Shown one piece after another: positions 7,492 through 16,430 of a stretch of 64,000 nt of DNA. Both the position numbers and the translations under genes were made by a program. Positions within the stretch are counted from its first letter, which is position 1; each line of letters starts with the position of its first letter. A model generated the notes under the pieces. It was not told where the DNA came from, did not search any database, and was given only the letters and a program-made list of their open reading frames with translations. The stretch is from Staphylococcus pettenkoferi (GTDB lineage Bacteria; Bacillota; Bacilli; Staphylococcales; Staphylococcaceae), in assembly GCF_002902685.1 (NCBI RefSeq), contig NZ_PPRN01000033.1, positions 1 through 64,000 of the forward strand, in the 5' to 3' direction.

Positions 7492-8403
7492 ATGAAGAAA
7501 TTATTGATTCCGATCATCGCGTTAATGCTTGTCTTAGCAGCTTGCGGCAACAAATCAGACGACGGTTCTGGCAAGTCAGGCAAAGCAGAAACGAAATCAT
7601 ATACACTCGATAGTGGTAAAAAGATCGACATTCCTAAAGATCCTCAAAAAATCGCAGTTGTCGCACCTACATACGCTGGCGGTTTAAAATACTTAGGAGC
7701 TAACATCGTAGCTGTGAACAAACAAGTCGATCAAAGCAAATTATTGAAAGACAAGTTCAAAGGCGTAACGAAAATTGGCGATAATGACGTTGAAAAAGTC
7801 ACAAAAGCGAAACCAGACTTAATCATCGTTTACTCAACAGATAAAAACATCAAAAAATACGAAAAAATCGCGCCAACGATCGTCTTCGATTATGGTAAAC
7901 ATAAATACCTCGAGCAACAACGCGAATTGGCTAAAATCGTAGGTAAAGAAGATCAAGAGAAAAAATGGGAAAAAGAATGGAAAGCACAAACTGAAAAAGA
8001 TGGTAAAGAAATCAAAGATAAAATTGGTGCAGACAAAACTGTTTCAATCTTTGACGAGTTCGACAAAAAACTTTACACTTACGGACCAAACTGGGGTCGT
8101 GGTGGCGAAGTCCTTTACCAAGCATTCGGATTGAAAATGCCAACTGAATTAGAAAAAGCAGTGAAAAAAGAAGGCTGGACTGAAGTGAAACAGGAGAAAA
8201 TCTCTGACTTCGCTGGCGACTACATCGTGTCTACAAGTGAAGGTAAAGCAGCGCCAGGATATGAAAAAACGAATATTTGGAACAACTTACCAGCTGTTAA
8301 AGACAACCACGTGATTAAAGTTCAAGCTGAAACTTATTGGTACAACGATCCGTATACACTAGATTACATGCGTAAAGACTTAAAAGAGAAATTCTTAAAA
8401 TAA
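7492..8403 (+). CDS. fhuD2: Ferric-hydroxamate receptor lipoprotein FhuD2
   Basis: A 303-residue siderophore-binding lipoprotein: MKKLLIPIIALMLVLAACG is a lipoprotein signal with Cys 18 as the lipidation site. The mature sequence follows S. aureus FhuD2 closely (IAVVAPTYAGGLKYLGANIV, LLKDKFKGVTKIGD, TYGPNWGRGGEVLYQAFGLK, YWYNDPYTLD). It captures ferrichrome- and ferrioxamine-type ferric hydroxamates at the membrane for FhuBG, powered by FhuC; those partners are not in the window. The start is ATG 7492 after AAAGGAG; a frame extension to 7432 crosses the promoter and Fur box and is not coding. It stands alone as a one-gene unit. Confidence 0.95.
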   Translation: MKKLLIPIIALMLVLAACGNKSDDGSGKSGKAETKSYTLDSGKKIDIPKDPQKIAVVAPTYAGGLKYLGANIVAVNKQVDQSKLLKDKFKGVTKIGDNDVEKVTKAKPDLIIVYSTDKNIKKYEKIAPTIVFDYGKHKYLEQQRELAKIVGKEDQEKKWEKEWKAQTEKDGKEIKDKIGADKTVSIFDEFDKKLYTYGPNWGRGGEVLYQAFGLKMPTELEKAVKKEGWTEVKQEKISDFAGDYIVSTSEGKAAPGYEKTNIWNNLPAVKDNHVIKVQAETYWYNDPYTLDYMRKDLKEKFLK

Positions 8404-8433
8404 TAAATTGAGTATGAAAATGATGTTATCAGT

Positions 8434-8482
8434 AGCTGAAATGTGCAGAAAGTGATTAGCACGCTCACATTTCAGCTTTTTC
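8434..8482 (+). terminator. Intrinsic terminator of fhuD2
   Basis: AGCTGAAATGTG (8434-8445) pairs perfectly with CACATTTCAGCT (8466-8477), followed by TTTTTCTT. Confidence 0.92.
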
Positions 8483-8491
8483 TTGGATGTA

Positions 8492-8534
8492 TTGTAAACT
8501 AGATATTTTTACAGGTTTACAATTGTGCTATAAT
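8492..8534 (+). promoter_or_regulatory. BirA operator and promoter of bioY
   Basis: TTGTAAAC (8492-8499), 15 bases, GTTTACAA (8515-8522): a perfect inverted repeat of the Firmicute BirA type (TTGTTAAC-N15-GTTAACAA). It covers a possible -35 TTTACA (8508-8513), and TATAAT lies at 8529-8534. Biotin-loaded BirA would exclude RNA polymerase. Confidence 0.88.
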
Positions 8535-8564
8535 ACCAGTATTGAGATTGAGGAGGAACTACAT

Positions 8565-9119
8565 ATGTCTACGAAATTTTTAGTGTATACAGCATTGATG
8601 ACTGCGGTCATTGCTGTGTTAGGAATGGTGCCCCCCATTCCACTAGCCTTTATTCCTGTACCGATTGTGTTACAGAATTTAGGTATCTTCTTAGCCGCTG
8701 TACTACTTGGACGTAAATACGGCACACTTAGTGTTATCGTTTTCTTACTTCTTGTAGCAGCTGGCATGCCACTGTTATCAGGAGGACGTGGCGGTATTGG
8801 CGTCTTCCAAGGACCATCCGTTGGTTTCTTGATTATGTACCCAGTCTGCGCATATCTTATCGGTCTTATCCGTGATATGTTCTTAACGCGTATCAATTTC
8901 TTGGTGTTATTGATTACCATCCTCCTATTTGGTGTTGTATTATTGGACTTAGTAGGAGCGATTGTGATGGGTATCATTACTCACATTCCTGTAGGCAAAG
9001 CGATTTATCTATCACTGACATTTATGCCAGGGGACATTATTAAAGCGATACTCGCTGCCTTAATCGGTAACATACTACTCAACCATAGTCGTTTCCAACA
9101 ACTCATTAAACGTCAATGA
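8565..9119 (+). CDS. bioY: BioY family biotin transporter S component
   Basis: A 184-residue, six-helix integral membrane protein with the BioY pattern: VPIPIVLQNLGIFLAAVLLG near the N-terminus, a GGRGGIGVFQGPSVGFL loop (the usual family loop is GGxGGxxxxxGPTGGYL), and late FMPGDIIKAILAA. BioY captures biotin and works with the energy-coupling module; an EcfA1A2T set lies at 56-58.5 kb in this window and is a plausible partner. GGAGGAA precedes ATG 8565; the longer frame to 8487 crosses the operator and is rejected. Control by BirA is strongly indicated by the operator upstream. Confidence 0.93.
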   Translation: MSTKFLVYTALMTAVIAVLGMVPPIPLAFIPVPIVLQNLGIFLAAVLLGRKYGTLSVIVFLLLVAAGMPLLSGGRGGIGVFQGPSVGFLIMYPVCAYLIGLIRDMFLTRINFLVLLITILLFGVVLLDLVGAIVMGIITHIPVGKAIYLSLTFMPGDIIKAILAALIGNILLNHSRFQQLIKRQ

Positions 9120-9139
9120 TATGAGGAGACGTGAACGAT

Positions 9140-9904
9140 ATGTCGACGATTACGATGCGCGACATCTTTAACAATGGGACGATTGTTGATCAAGATGCGC
9201 GTAGAACAATTTATTTAACGCCTAGTACGCCGCATACATTTTATAAAAATACTTGGGTCTATCATGAAATGCCTGACCTTGATACGTGGACAAGGGATCG
9301 AGATGAGCAACAGCGCGTGCATCAACGGCAAGGCTCGTCACATCTCAGCTTTAGCTTTCCTGAAAATTGTGAGCTCGATGCTACATGGAAAGAAGTATTG
9401 CAGAAAGAAGGGTTTCAGCTCGGAATTCTGGAACTTTATGCAGTCGAACCTGAAACGTTTCTAGAGCTTAATCCTTCTCAAAAGAAAGTTCACTTGATGC
9501 AAGTGGATAAAACGACGCTAGAGGATTATATCGAAGTTTATCGTGAATTCTTAGTACCGTTTGGTCACGAATTCACTGTAGAAAGTATTCGGGAGCTGAG
9601 AGAGCATTACGAAGAGGAGCCGCCTTCTCGGTTTGTGGCGTATGTCGAGCAGCAACCCCTCGGTATTGTGGATTTAATCTTCACTCATTCAACAGTGGAA
9701 TTAGACGGTTTCGGGGTGCTTGCGTCTCATCAATGTCAAGGGATAGGGCGCGCCATCCAACGAGAAATTGCACGTTTAGCAGAGGGGCGCACGATGATAC
9801 TCGTTGCAGATGGTGAGGACACAGCGAAAGATATGTATGTGAAGCAAGGCTATGTCTTTCTAAGTTATATGTTTCAAGCTTTGAAAGAATCTATGGATGA
9901 ATAA
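9140..9904 (+). CDS. GNAT-family acetyltransferase
   Basis: A 254-residue protein with two GNAT-like halves. The acetyl-CoA-binding motif A is in the second half (GFGVLASHQCQGIGRAIQRE, the Q/R-x-x-G-x-G/A loop, near residues 194-213), followed by ILVADGEDTAKDMYVKQGY, a typical motif-B end. The substrate is unknown. AGGAG (9124-9128) is only two bases from a GTG at 9131 and 11 from ATG 9140; I prefer the ATG but am not certain. It lies 20 bases after bioY and is probably in the same transcript, ending at the hairpin at 9926. Confidence 0.82.
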   Translation: MSTITMRDIFNNGTIVDQDARRTIYLTPSTPHTFYKNTWVYHEMPDLDTWTRDRDEQQRVHQRQGSSHLSFSFPENCELDATWKEVLQKEGFQLGILELYAVEPETFLELNPSQKKVHLMQVDKTTLEDYIEVYREFLVPFGHEFTVESIRELREHYEEEPPSRFVAYVEQQPLGIVDLIFTHSTVELDGFGVLASHQCQGIGRAIQREIARLAEGRTMILVADGEDTAKDMYVKQGYVFLSYMFQALKESMDE

Positions 9905-9925
9905 GAAATTGAATAGAGTAAAATT

Positions 9926-9970
9926 AAGCAGCTCGTAGATGAATGATTAGCATCAACGAGCTGCTTATTT
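9926..9970 (+). terminator. Intrinsic terminator after the GNAT gene
   Basis: AAGCAGCTCGT (9926-9936) pairs perfectly with ACGAGCTGCTT (9956-9966), followed by ATTTTATT; an inner GATG/CATC pair extends the stem. Confidence 0.85.
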
Positions 9971-10095
9971 TATTGAGGTAATTAAAAGGTAACCGTACGA
10001 GCGAGTTGAATGAGCGCTCGCGGCGAGCTTTCTCAAACTCTACCTCTTCTCACGAGAAAAAAGGCGAAATCTATAAAGTTCCACCTTGCGCCCAA

Positions 10096-10893
10096 TCACT
10101 CTTCTGGCATTTCAATACGCTCGGGATGACTATAAATATTAAAGTTGCCATCACGAATGAAGCCGACTGCAGTGATATTGAGATCTTGTGCTAATTGTAC
10201 TGCTAGAGTGGTCGGTGCCGACTTAGACAGGATTACACCTACACCAATTTTAGCTGCTTTAATTAGGATTTCAGACGAGATGCGTCCACTAAAGATTAAT
10301 ACTTTGTCACGAACGGGGATATGTTGTTGGAGGCAATAACCATATAATTTGTCTAAGGCATTGTGTCTGCCGATGTCTTGGCGATGTTCAAAGAAATCAT
10401 TCCCATCGCTAATCGCCGCATTGTGTAAGCCACCCGTTTGTTTGAAGACCTCACTAGCGCTTTGCAGATTATCCATCATCGTGAGGATTTGTTCAGGGTG
10501 CAGGCGAATGTGTGACATCGACGTTTTCGCGACAGCTGCGTCATTTTGAAAGTAGAATTCACGACTTTTACCACAGCAGGAAGCCACCATACGCTTGGTA
10601 GAATATTGGAAGCGGTCACTTAAAGGCTTGTTCAATTGGACATGTGCGAACCCTTTACTATCGTCGAGCTCAACAGAGTCCACCTCTGCTAACTTATAAA
10701 TCGCGCCTTCTGAAGCTAAGAAACCAATCGTTAACTCTTTAAGATGATTCGGACTACATATTACCGTTGCAAATTCTTCGTTGTTAACCATGATCGTCAA
10801 TGGAAATTCTGTGGCATAACTATCTTTGGTTTCATAAAGCTTGCCAGATTGATAGCGCACGATCTTCTGGTTATTGAGTACATCTTTGTCCAT
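10096..10893 (-). CDS. fdhD: Formate dehydrogenase accessory sulfurtransferase FdhD
   Basis: A 265-residue FdhD protein. It passes sulfur from a cysteine desulfurase to the molybdenum (bis-MGD) cofactor of formate dehydrogenase. Features are EFPLTIMVNNEEFATVICSP near the N-terminus, paired cysteines in VASCCGKSREF (about residues 109-119) equivalent to the family's Cys-loop, and RHNALDKLYGYC and FSGRISSEILIKAAKIGVGV in the C-terminal half. GGGGGG lies upstream of the ATG. No formate dehydrogenase gene is in the window; the molybdenum-cofactor genes begin 5 kb away, the usual staphylococcal neighbourhood. Confidence 0.94.
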   Translation of the reverse strand: MDKDVLNNQKIVRYQSGKLYETKDSYATEFPLTIMVNNEEFATVICSPNHLKELTIGFLASEGAIYKLAEVDSVELDDSKGFAHVQLNKPLSDRFQYSTKRMVASCCGKSREFYFQNDAAVAKTSMSHIRLHPEQILTMMDNLQSASEVFKQTGGLHNAAISDGNDFFEHRQDIGRHNALDKLYGYCLQQHIPVRDKVLIFSGRISSEILIKAAKIGVGVILSKSAPTTLAVQLAQDLNITAVGFIRDGNFNIYSHPERIEMPEE

Positions 10894-11144
10894 AGTAACC
10901 CCCCATTTACACTTAACGTCTATTGTATACTATTTAGTTCGTGAATTGAAATATCCACGTTGATCTAGAGTATAACTTGAAGGGTTTTTCCACCCACATA
11001 GGTAAAATGTAAGAGAGATGATTTATTTCGTTAAGATAATGGAGTACACTAAAGATAAGTAAAGAAAAAGTGGACTTTGTTGCGGATGGAATAACTCGTC
11101 GTAGATATTTTCTCGACAACAAAGACTGACGAAGGTGTGAGACG

Positions 11145-12305
11145 ATGATTAATCAATTAACAGCACAATTTAAAGAACGCTATGACACTCAGCCAGAAGC
11201 GCGTGCCTTCGCGCCCGGACGTATCAATTTAATCGGAGAACATACTGATTACAATGGGGGTTACGTATTTCCAGCAGCAATTGCTTTAGGAACGTATGGT
11301 GTGGCAAGCAAACGTCAAGATAAAGAGGTACATTTATATTCCAATAATTTCGAATCAGTAGGAGAACTTGTCTTCTCACTTGATGATTTGAGTTTCAATG
11401 CTGATCATGATTGGGGTAACTATGTTAAAGGTATGATTGCCTATTTAATGGAGGACTATCCTGATATCAATACAGGGATGAACATATTGATTGAAGGTAA
11501 TATTCCGAATGGTGCCAGCTTGTCATCTTCAGCTTCACTCGAGATGTTAAGTGGTTGGTTAGTAAAATCACTCTTTGACTTATCTGTGGATCGTTTACAG
11601 TTAATCCACCTAGGTCAACGCGTAGAGAACCACTTTATCGGCGTGAACTCAGGTATTATGGATCAGTTTATCGTAGGGATGGGCGCGAAAGATCATGCGT
11701 TACTTCTTGATACAGCGACGTTAGAGTATCACGAAGTTCCAGCACAATTTGGCGACTACGTCATTTCAATTATGAATACGAATAAGCGTAGATCATTAAC
11801 AGAATCCAAATACAATGAACGACGTACAGAGTGCGAAACGGCACTTGAAGAACTTCAGCAACATTTAGACATCCAATCACTCGGTGAATTAAGTGTCGAT
11901 ACGTTTGAAGCTAACGCGTACTACATTAAGAATGAGACAAATCGACGTCGTGCACGTCATGCTGTGACTGAGAATCAACGCACGAAAGATGCTTACCAAG
12001 CGTTACAGCAAGATGATTTCGTCGCATTTGGTCAGTTACTTAACGCTTCTCATCAGTCGCTCAAAGAAGATTACGAAGTGACGGGGCAAGAACTCGATAC
12101 GTTAGCAGAAACAGCGCAACAAGTTGACGGCGTTTTAGGTGCACGCATGACTGGAGCCGGTTTTGCAGGTTGTGCTATCGCGCTCGTTCATAAAGATAGT
12201 ATTGAACAGCTTGAAAGTGACGTGACTACAGCTTATGTCGAGCGTATCGGTTACGAGCCGTCATTCTACCATGTCTCAATTGGTGATGGTGTTAAAAGTC
12301 TTTAA
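11145..12305 (+). CDS. galK: Galactokinase
   Basis: A 386-residue GHMP-superfamily kinase phosphorylating alpha-D-galactose at C1, first step of the Leloir pathway. Visible are the galactokinase signature GRINLIGEHTDYNGGYVFPA (about residues 25-44), the ATP-binding loop PNGASLSSSASLEM (about 125-138), and the C-terminal motif GARMTGAGFAGCAIAL. AAGGTG precedes the ATG. It leads the galKET operon; the 99-base gap to galE contains a possible weak internal promoter but no terminator. Confidence 0.96.
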   Translation: MINQLTAQFKERYDTQPEARAFAPGRINLIGEHTDYNGGYVFPAAIALGTYGVASKRQDKEVHLYSNNFESVGELVFSLDDLSFNADHDWGNYVKGMIAYLMEDYPDINTGMNILIEGNIPNGASLSSSASLEMLSGWLVKSLFDLSVDRLQLIHLGQRVENHFIGVNSGIMDQFIVGMGAKDHALLLDTATLEYHEVPAQFGDYVISIMNTNKRRSLTESKYNERRTECETALEELQQHLDIQSLGELSVDTFEANAYYIKNETNRRRARHAVTENQRTKDAYQALQQDDFVAFGQLLNASHQSLKEDYEVTGQELDTLAETAQQVDGVLGARMTGAGFAGCAIALVHKDSIEQLESDVTTAYVERIGYEPSFYHVSIGDGVKSL

Positions 12306-12404
12306 AGTATAGGTTGGAAATCGCACATTTTTAGAGATTGTGTTAAATGACTTTTATCTGAAAAAGTGAACTACAATAGCTAGATAAAGAAAGGAAGTAT
12401 AACT

Positions 12405-13412
12405 ATGTCAGTACTCGTCTTAGGTGGCGCAGGATATATTGGAAGTCACGCAGTTGCTCAACTCATCGACGCAAATTACGATGTCGTTGTCGTAGATAAT
12501 TTAGTAAAAGGGCATCGTGAAGCAGTACATTCCCAAGCGAAATTCTACGAAGGGGATATTCGTGATAAAGCATTTCTCAATCGCGTCTTCGAACAAGAAG
12601 ATGTAGAGGGAGTCTTTCATTTCTGTGCATTCTCGCTCGTGGGAGAGTCAGTAGGAATTCCGTTACAGTACTTTAATAACAATGTCTATGGTTTACAAGT
12701 CTTACTCGAAGTGATGAAAGACCATGATGTGAATCATATCGTCTTCTCTTCTACGGCAGCAGTGTATGGTGAGCCTGATACTGTACCGATTCAGGAGACA
12801 GATACACAAGCACCAACGAATCCGTATGGCGAAAGTAAATTGATGATGGAGAAAATGATGAAATGGTGTCACGAAGCCTATGGTGTGAACTATACGGCGT
12901 TACGTTATTTTAACGTGGCAGGCGCGCATGTTGAAGGTTCAATTGGTGAAGATCATCATCCAGAAACACATCTTATTCCTATCGTGTTAGAAGTTGCGCT
13001 AGGTCAAAGAGATACACTGACAATCTTCGGTGATGACTATGATACAGAAGACGGTTCATGTATTCGTGACTACTTACATGTAGTCGATCTAATCGATGCG
13101 CACATTTTAGCATATCAATACTTACGTAACGGTGGAGAATCAGGCGCATTTAATCTCGGAAGTAGTCAAGGTTATTCTGTATTTGAAATTCTCGAAGCAG
13201 CGCGTAAAGTGACAGGTAAAGACATCCCTGCACAAGTTGGGCCAAGACGTGCTGGAGATCCAAGTAAGTTAGTCGCTGCTAGTGATAAGGCGAAATCAAT
13301 GTTGGGTTGGCAACCGCAACATGACGATATCCACGAGATTATTCGTTCAGCATGGAACTGGCACAGACAACACCCACATGGTTATCAAGATCAATCGGAG
13401 CGTGAATTATAG
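12405..13412 (+). CDS. galE: UDP-glucose 4-epimerase
   Basis: A 335-residue extended short-chain dehydrogenase interconverting UDP-galactose and UDP-glucose. The NAD-binding GGAGYIGSH starts at residue 7; VVVDNLVKGH, FSSTAAVYGEP (catalytic Ser/Thr region) and the YxxxK pair in NPYGESK are all present, with LRYFNVAGA downstream. Length is normal. AAAGGAAG precedes the ATG. The stop overlaps the start of galT (TAGTG), indicating coupled translation. Confidence 0.96.
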   Translation: MSVLVLGGAGYIGSHAVAQLIDANYDVVVVDNLVKGHREAVHSQAKFYEGDIRDKAFLNRVFEQEDVEGVFHFCAFSLVGESVGIPLQYFNNNVYGLQVLLEVMKDHDVNHIVFSSTAAVYGEPDTVPIQETDTQAPTNPYGESKLMMEKMMKWCHEAYGVNYTALRYFNVAGAHVEGSIGEDHHPETHLIPIVLEVALGQRDTLTIFGDDYDTEDGSCIRDYLHVVDLIDAHILAYQYLRNGGESGAFNLGSSQGYSVFEILEAARKVTGKDIPAQVGPRRAGDPSKLVAASDKAKSMLGWQPQHDDIHEIIRSAWNWHRQHPHGYQDQSEREL

Positions 13413-14905
13413 TGTTACTTAATCAAACGTTAGTCAATCATTATATAGACTATATTATTCAATATAATGAATACGAAGAACTCGATAGGCTATATCTACA
13501 GAATCAGTTATTACGATTACTACAAGCTGCAGATGTAACGGCTGAAGGTGAGCAGGATGATGCACAGTGGGAACCAAACGACTATGTCCAGCATTGGATA
13601 AATGAGGCAGTCGCTGAAGGTCAAATTGAAGATACTTTGGCCGCAAGAGAAATTCTCGAAGCGCAACTACTCGATTTGATTACGCCACGCCCGTCACTCG
13701 TCAATCGTACCTTTCATGATAAGTTAGCAGAAGATCCTGTTGCGGCTACAGATTACTTCTACGCATTGTCGAAGCGTAGTCACTACGTTAAAGAAGATGC
13801 GATGCGTAAAAATATTGCATATACGAGTCCAACTCCGTATGGATCGATAGAAGTGACGATTAATTTGTCTAAACCGGAAAAGAGTGCGAAAGATATTGCT
13901 TTGGCGAAACAAGCGATGGCAACGTCTTATCCGAAATGTGCACTTTGTATAGAGAATGAAGGTTACCTAGGTTCCGCCACACAAGCGGCGAGAACGAATC
14001 ATCGTGTTGTAAGAATGGATTTAGACGGTGCGACTTGGGGCTTTCAATATTCACCGTATGCGTACTTTAGAGAACATAGCATTGTACTCTCAGAAACACA
14101 TACGCCTATGATGATGAATCGTCAAACGTTTCGCAATCTCTTTGCGTTTATTGATTTGTTGCCTCATTACTTTATCGGTTCGAATGCTGATATTCCATTG
14201 GTAGGCGGATCTATTCTATCTCACAATCATTATCAAGCAGGGCGACATTCGTTTCCTATGGATCATGCTGAAGAGCGCCAACCTTTTACTATGCAAGGGT
14301 ATCCTAATGTCGCTTGTAGTCGAGTGTTCTGGCCGATGAGTGTCATTCGCCTACGTAGCCAGTCGTCAGATGAGGTCGTTGAAGCGGCGACACACATTCT
14401 TAATGAGTGGAATGTGTATTCAGATGAAGCGGTAAGTATTCGTGCGTATAGCGATTCAGGCGAACGCCACCATACAGTGACACCGATTGCACGTTATCGC
14501 AATGGGCAATATGAGATGGACGTCGTCTTGCGCGATAATCAAACTTCTGAACGTTATCCAGACGGTATCTTCCATCCACACCCGGATGTGCAACATATTA
14601 AGAAAGAGAATATCGGGCTCATCGAAGTGATGGGGACGGCCATTCTTCCAGCGAGATTGAAAGAGGAACTGCAAGTCGTGAAACGCTATTTGTTAGGCGA
14701 TACTTCAGTGCAGCAAGACTTAGGTGTTCATGAAACTTGGGCGCTTGACATGGCTCAGCATTATGATATTAGTGAGGCGAATGTAGATGAGATTATTCGC
14801 GATGAGGTAGGGCGTAAATTCACGCGTGTGTTAGAAGACGCGGGTGTGTTTAAAAATACGAAAGAAGGACAAGCGGCCTTTCAACGTTTTATCGATCAAT
14901 TATAG
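13412..14905 (+). CDS. galT: UDP-glucose--hexose-1-phosphate uridylyltransferase (type 2)
   Basis: A 497-residue GalT of the Firmicute class, longer and distinct from the ~350-residue E. coli type. It exchanges UMP between UDP-glucose and galactose-1-P. The active-site-type histidine cluster is in SILSHNHYQAGRHSFPM (about residues 269-285); CALCIENEGY near residue 170 is also family-typical. It starts at GTG 13412, overlapping the galE stop by one base, with GGAGCGTG upstream. The operon ends at the hairpin at 14917. No galM mutarotase gene or galR regulator is adjacent. Confidence 0.94.
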   Translation: MLLNQTLVNHYIDYIIQYNEYEELDRLYLQNQLLRLLQAADVTAEGEQDDAQWEPNDYVQHWINEAVAEGQIEDTLAAREILEAQLLDLITPRPSLVNRTFHDKLAEDPVAATDYFYALSKRSHYVKEDAMRKNIAYTSPTPYGSIEVTINLSKPEKSAKDIALAKQAMATSYPKCALCIENEGYLGSATQAARTNHRVVRMDLDGATWGFQYSPYAYFREHSIVLSETHTPMMMNRQTFRNLFAFIDLLPHYFIGSNADIPLVGGSILSHNHYQAGRHSFPMDHAEERQPFTMQGYPNVACSRVFWPMSVIRLRSQSSDEVVEAATHILNEWNVYSDEAVSIRAYSDSGERHHTVTPIARYRNGQYEMDVVLRDNQTSERYPDGIFHPHPDVQHIKKENIGLIEVMGTAILPARLKEELQVVKRYLLGDTSVQQDLGVHETWALDMAQHYDISEANVDEIIRDEVGRKFTRVLEDAGVFKNTKEGQAAFQRFIDQL

Positions 14906-14916
14906 GTTGAGTGAGT

Positions 14917-14964
14917 AGAGCTCCTCACGTGTGGTTTAACAACTGTGCGTGGGGAGCTTGTTTT
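14917..14964 (+). terminator. Intrinsic terminator of galKET
   Basis: AGCTCCTCAC (14919-14928) pairs with GTGGGGAGCT (14949-14958 region), followed by TTGTTTTAT. Confidence 0.82.
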
Positions 14965-15099
14965 ATGTTAAAAGGGGCATGTTGAAAAATAAGGTTAGCA
15001 TATGTTTCTCTTTCGGAAACTTTGTTTCTTGAAATTGCTGAATAAGAACTTCGCTTAATCGTTAGAGTGAGTTAATATGGTGTTTGAGGAGGGATAGAC

Positions 15100-16200
15100 G
15101 TGCAACACCTTGCGAACCGAATTAGACAAGAAAGACGGCGACTAGGTTGGAATCAAACACAATTAGCGCATCATTTAAAGACAACGAAAACGACAATTTC
15201 AAAGTGGGAAACAGGTCACTTACTACCTGATATTACGCAATTACCTATTCTCGCAAGACTTTTTAACACGAGTGTGGATGAGATGCTTAATGTCACATCC
15301 AAGCACTCACGTGAGGAAACGAAAGCGATTATTTCTGATTTGATAGATAAATTGAGCCGTAGTAAAGAAGACTTTGTAGCAACGATTGAAGCACACTTTC
15401 ATACCGGGAGTCACGATTATGACTTTCTCGTTGCGTTATTAGGTGTGATGAGTAGTAATATACAGCTATTTAAAGAGGGAACGATATGAAAGAAAGCGAT
15501 AGCGCTCGCTTTTGAAATCATACATATAATTGAAAGTAACTGCACAAGCACTGCTCTAATGCGTAAAGCGTATGGTTATAAAGCCATTTTTTGGTATGCG
15601 AATGGAGCGTTTAATCAAATCGTCAAGCATCTTTCTGATTATGAAGTGAACTTGGGGGAGAACTTGATATTAGGGATGTCTTATTTAGCCAAAGGAAATA
15701 AAGAGAAAGCGACAAGTGTACTTGAATCGGATATGTATCAGAATTTAAATTTGATGGTACAAGAATTTCTACTACTTGTGACACAAGAATTACATCATTT
15801 ATCAGTCGAGGAGTTAGCGCGCAAATATGAGCATTTAAATATCGCCTTCAATATCGATAAACTATTTCCATTTTTTGCCATGCCACTATATCATCACTTT
15901 GCACGATATTATGTAGACACTAATCCGAAAGAAGCGCAACGCTTTTTAGAGTGCTATATCAATTGTTACGAGCAATTAGTTGAACATTTCGCTTTTCGAA
16001 CGGATTCGTTTTTCGATGCTGTTGGACCTTGGTTTGAGCATTTTCCTGTGGGGCGACAGTTATCTTTAGATTATGAGGAGACGATAGAACATTATATGAA
16101 TATAATTATTGACTGTCCTCAATTTCAAGGTCTTAAGAATTACGAAGAGATAGTGAGTCAATTAAAGCAGATTTATCGTAAAAGTAAGCAATCAGAGTGA
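15100..16200 (+). pseudogene. XRE-family regulator interrupted by one in-frame TGA
   Basis: A single 367-codon frame from GTG 15100 (GAGGAGGG upstream) to TGA 16198, broken only by TGA at 15487-15489. The first 129 residues hold a clear XRE helix-turn-helix (RIRQERRRLGWNQTQLAHHL, then TTKTTISKWETG) and a linker. After the TGA the same frame continues without a shift: KKAIALAFEIIHIIESN leads into a helical, TPR-like domain with GYKAIFWYANGAFNQIVKHL. An internal ATG at 15559 has no ribosome-binding site, so the distal part is probably not made separately. Either a nonsense mutation or a base error is responsible. The N-terminal piece could still bind DNA. Its targets are unknown. Confidence 0.85.
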
Positions 16201-16430
16201 TATTCATGTGTAGTTAATCATGTGAGAAATATGTTAAATATACTTAATATATTAGTCATCTCCCTAATTAAAGAGGAGTAACTTAAGGTCTCTTAACTAT
16301 TGATATAAGGGGATTTGATAGCGTTTTATAATCCATTATCCTAATATAGTCTATTTTCAGAAAATATTGTGCGAAAGCACTTTTATCTTGTGTCAAATAA
16401 GTATATAATAGCTTGCGAGGAGGGATATTC

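Noticed and set aside
8528-8977. 149-codon minus-strand frame opposite bioY
   Set aside because: No ribosome-binding site, and it is the mirror of a well-supported membrane-protein gene.
10006-10194. 62-codon frame between the GNAT gene and fdhD
   Set aside because: Overlaps the end of fdhD on the other strand and lacks coding character.
15487-15489. Selenocysteine or programmed readthrough at the TGA
   Set aside because: No hairpin typical of a selenocysteine insertion element is evident after the TGA, and the protein family does not use selenocysteine; mutation or base error is simpler.
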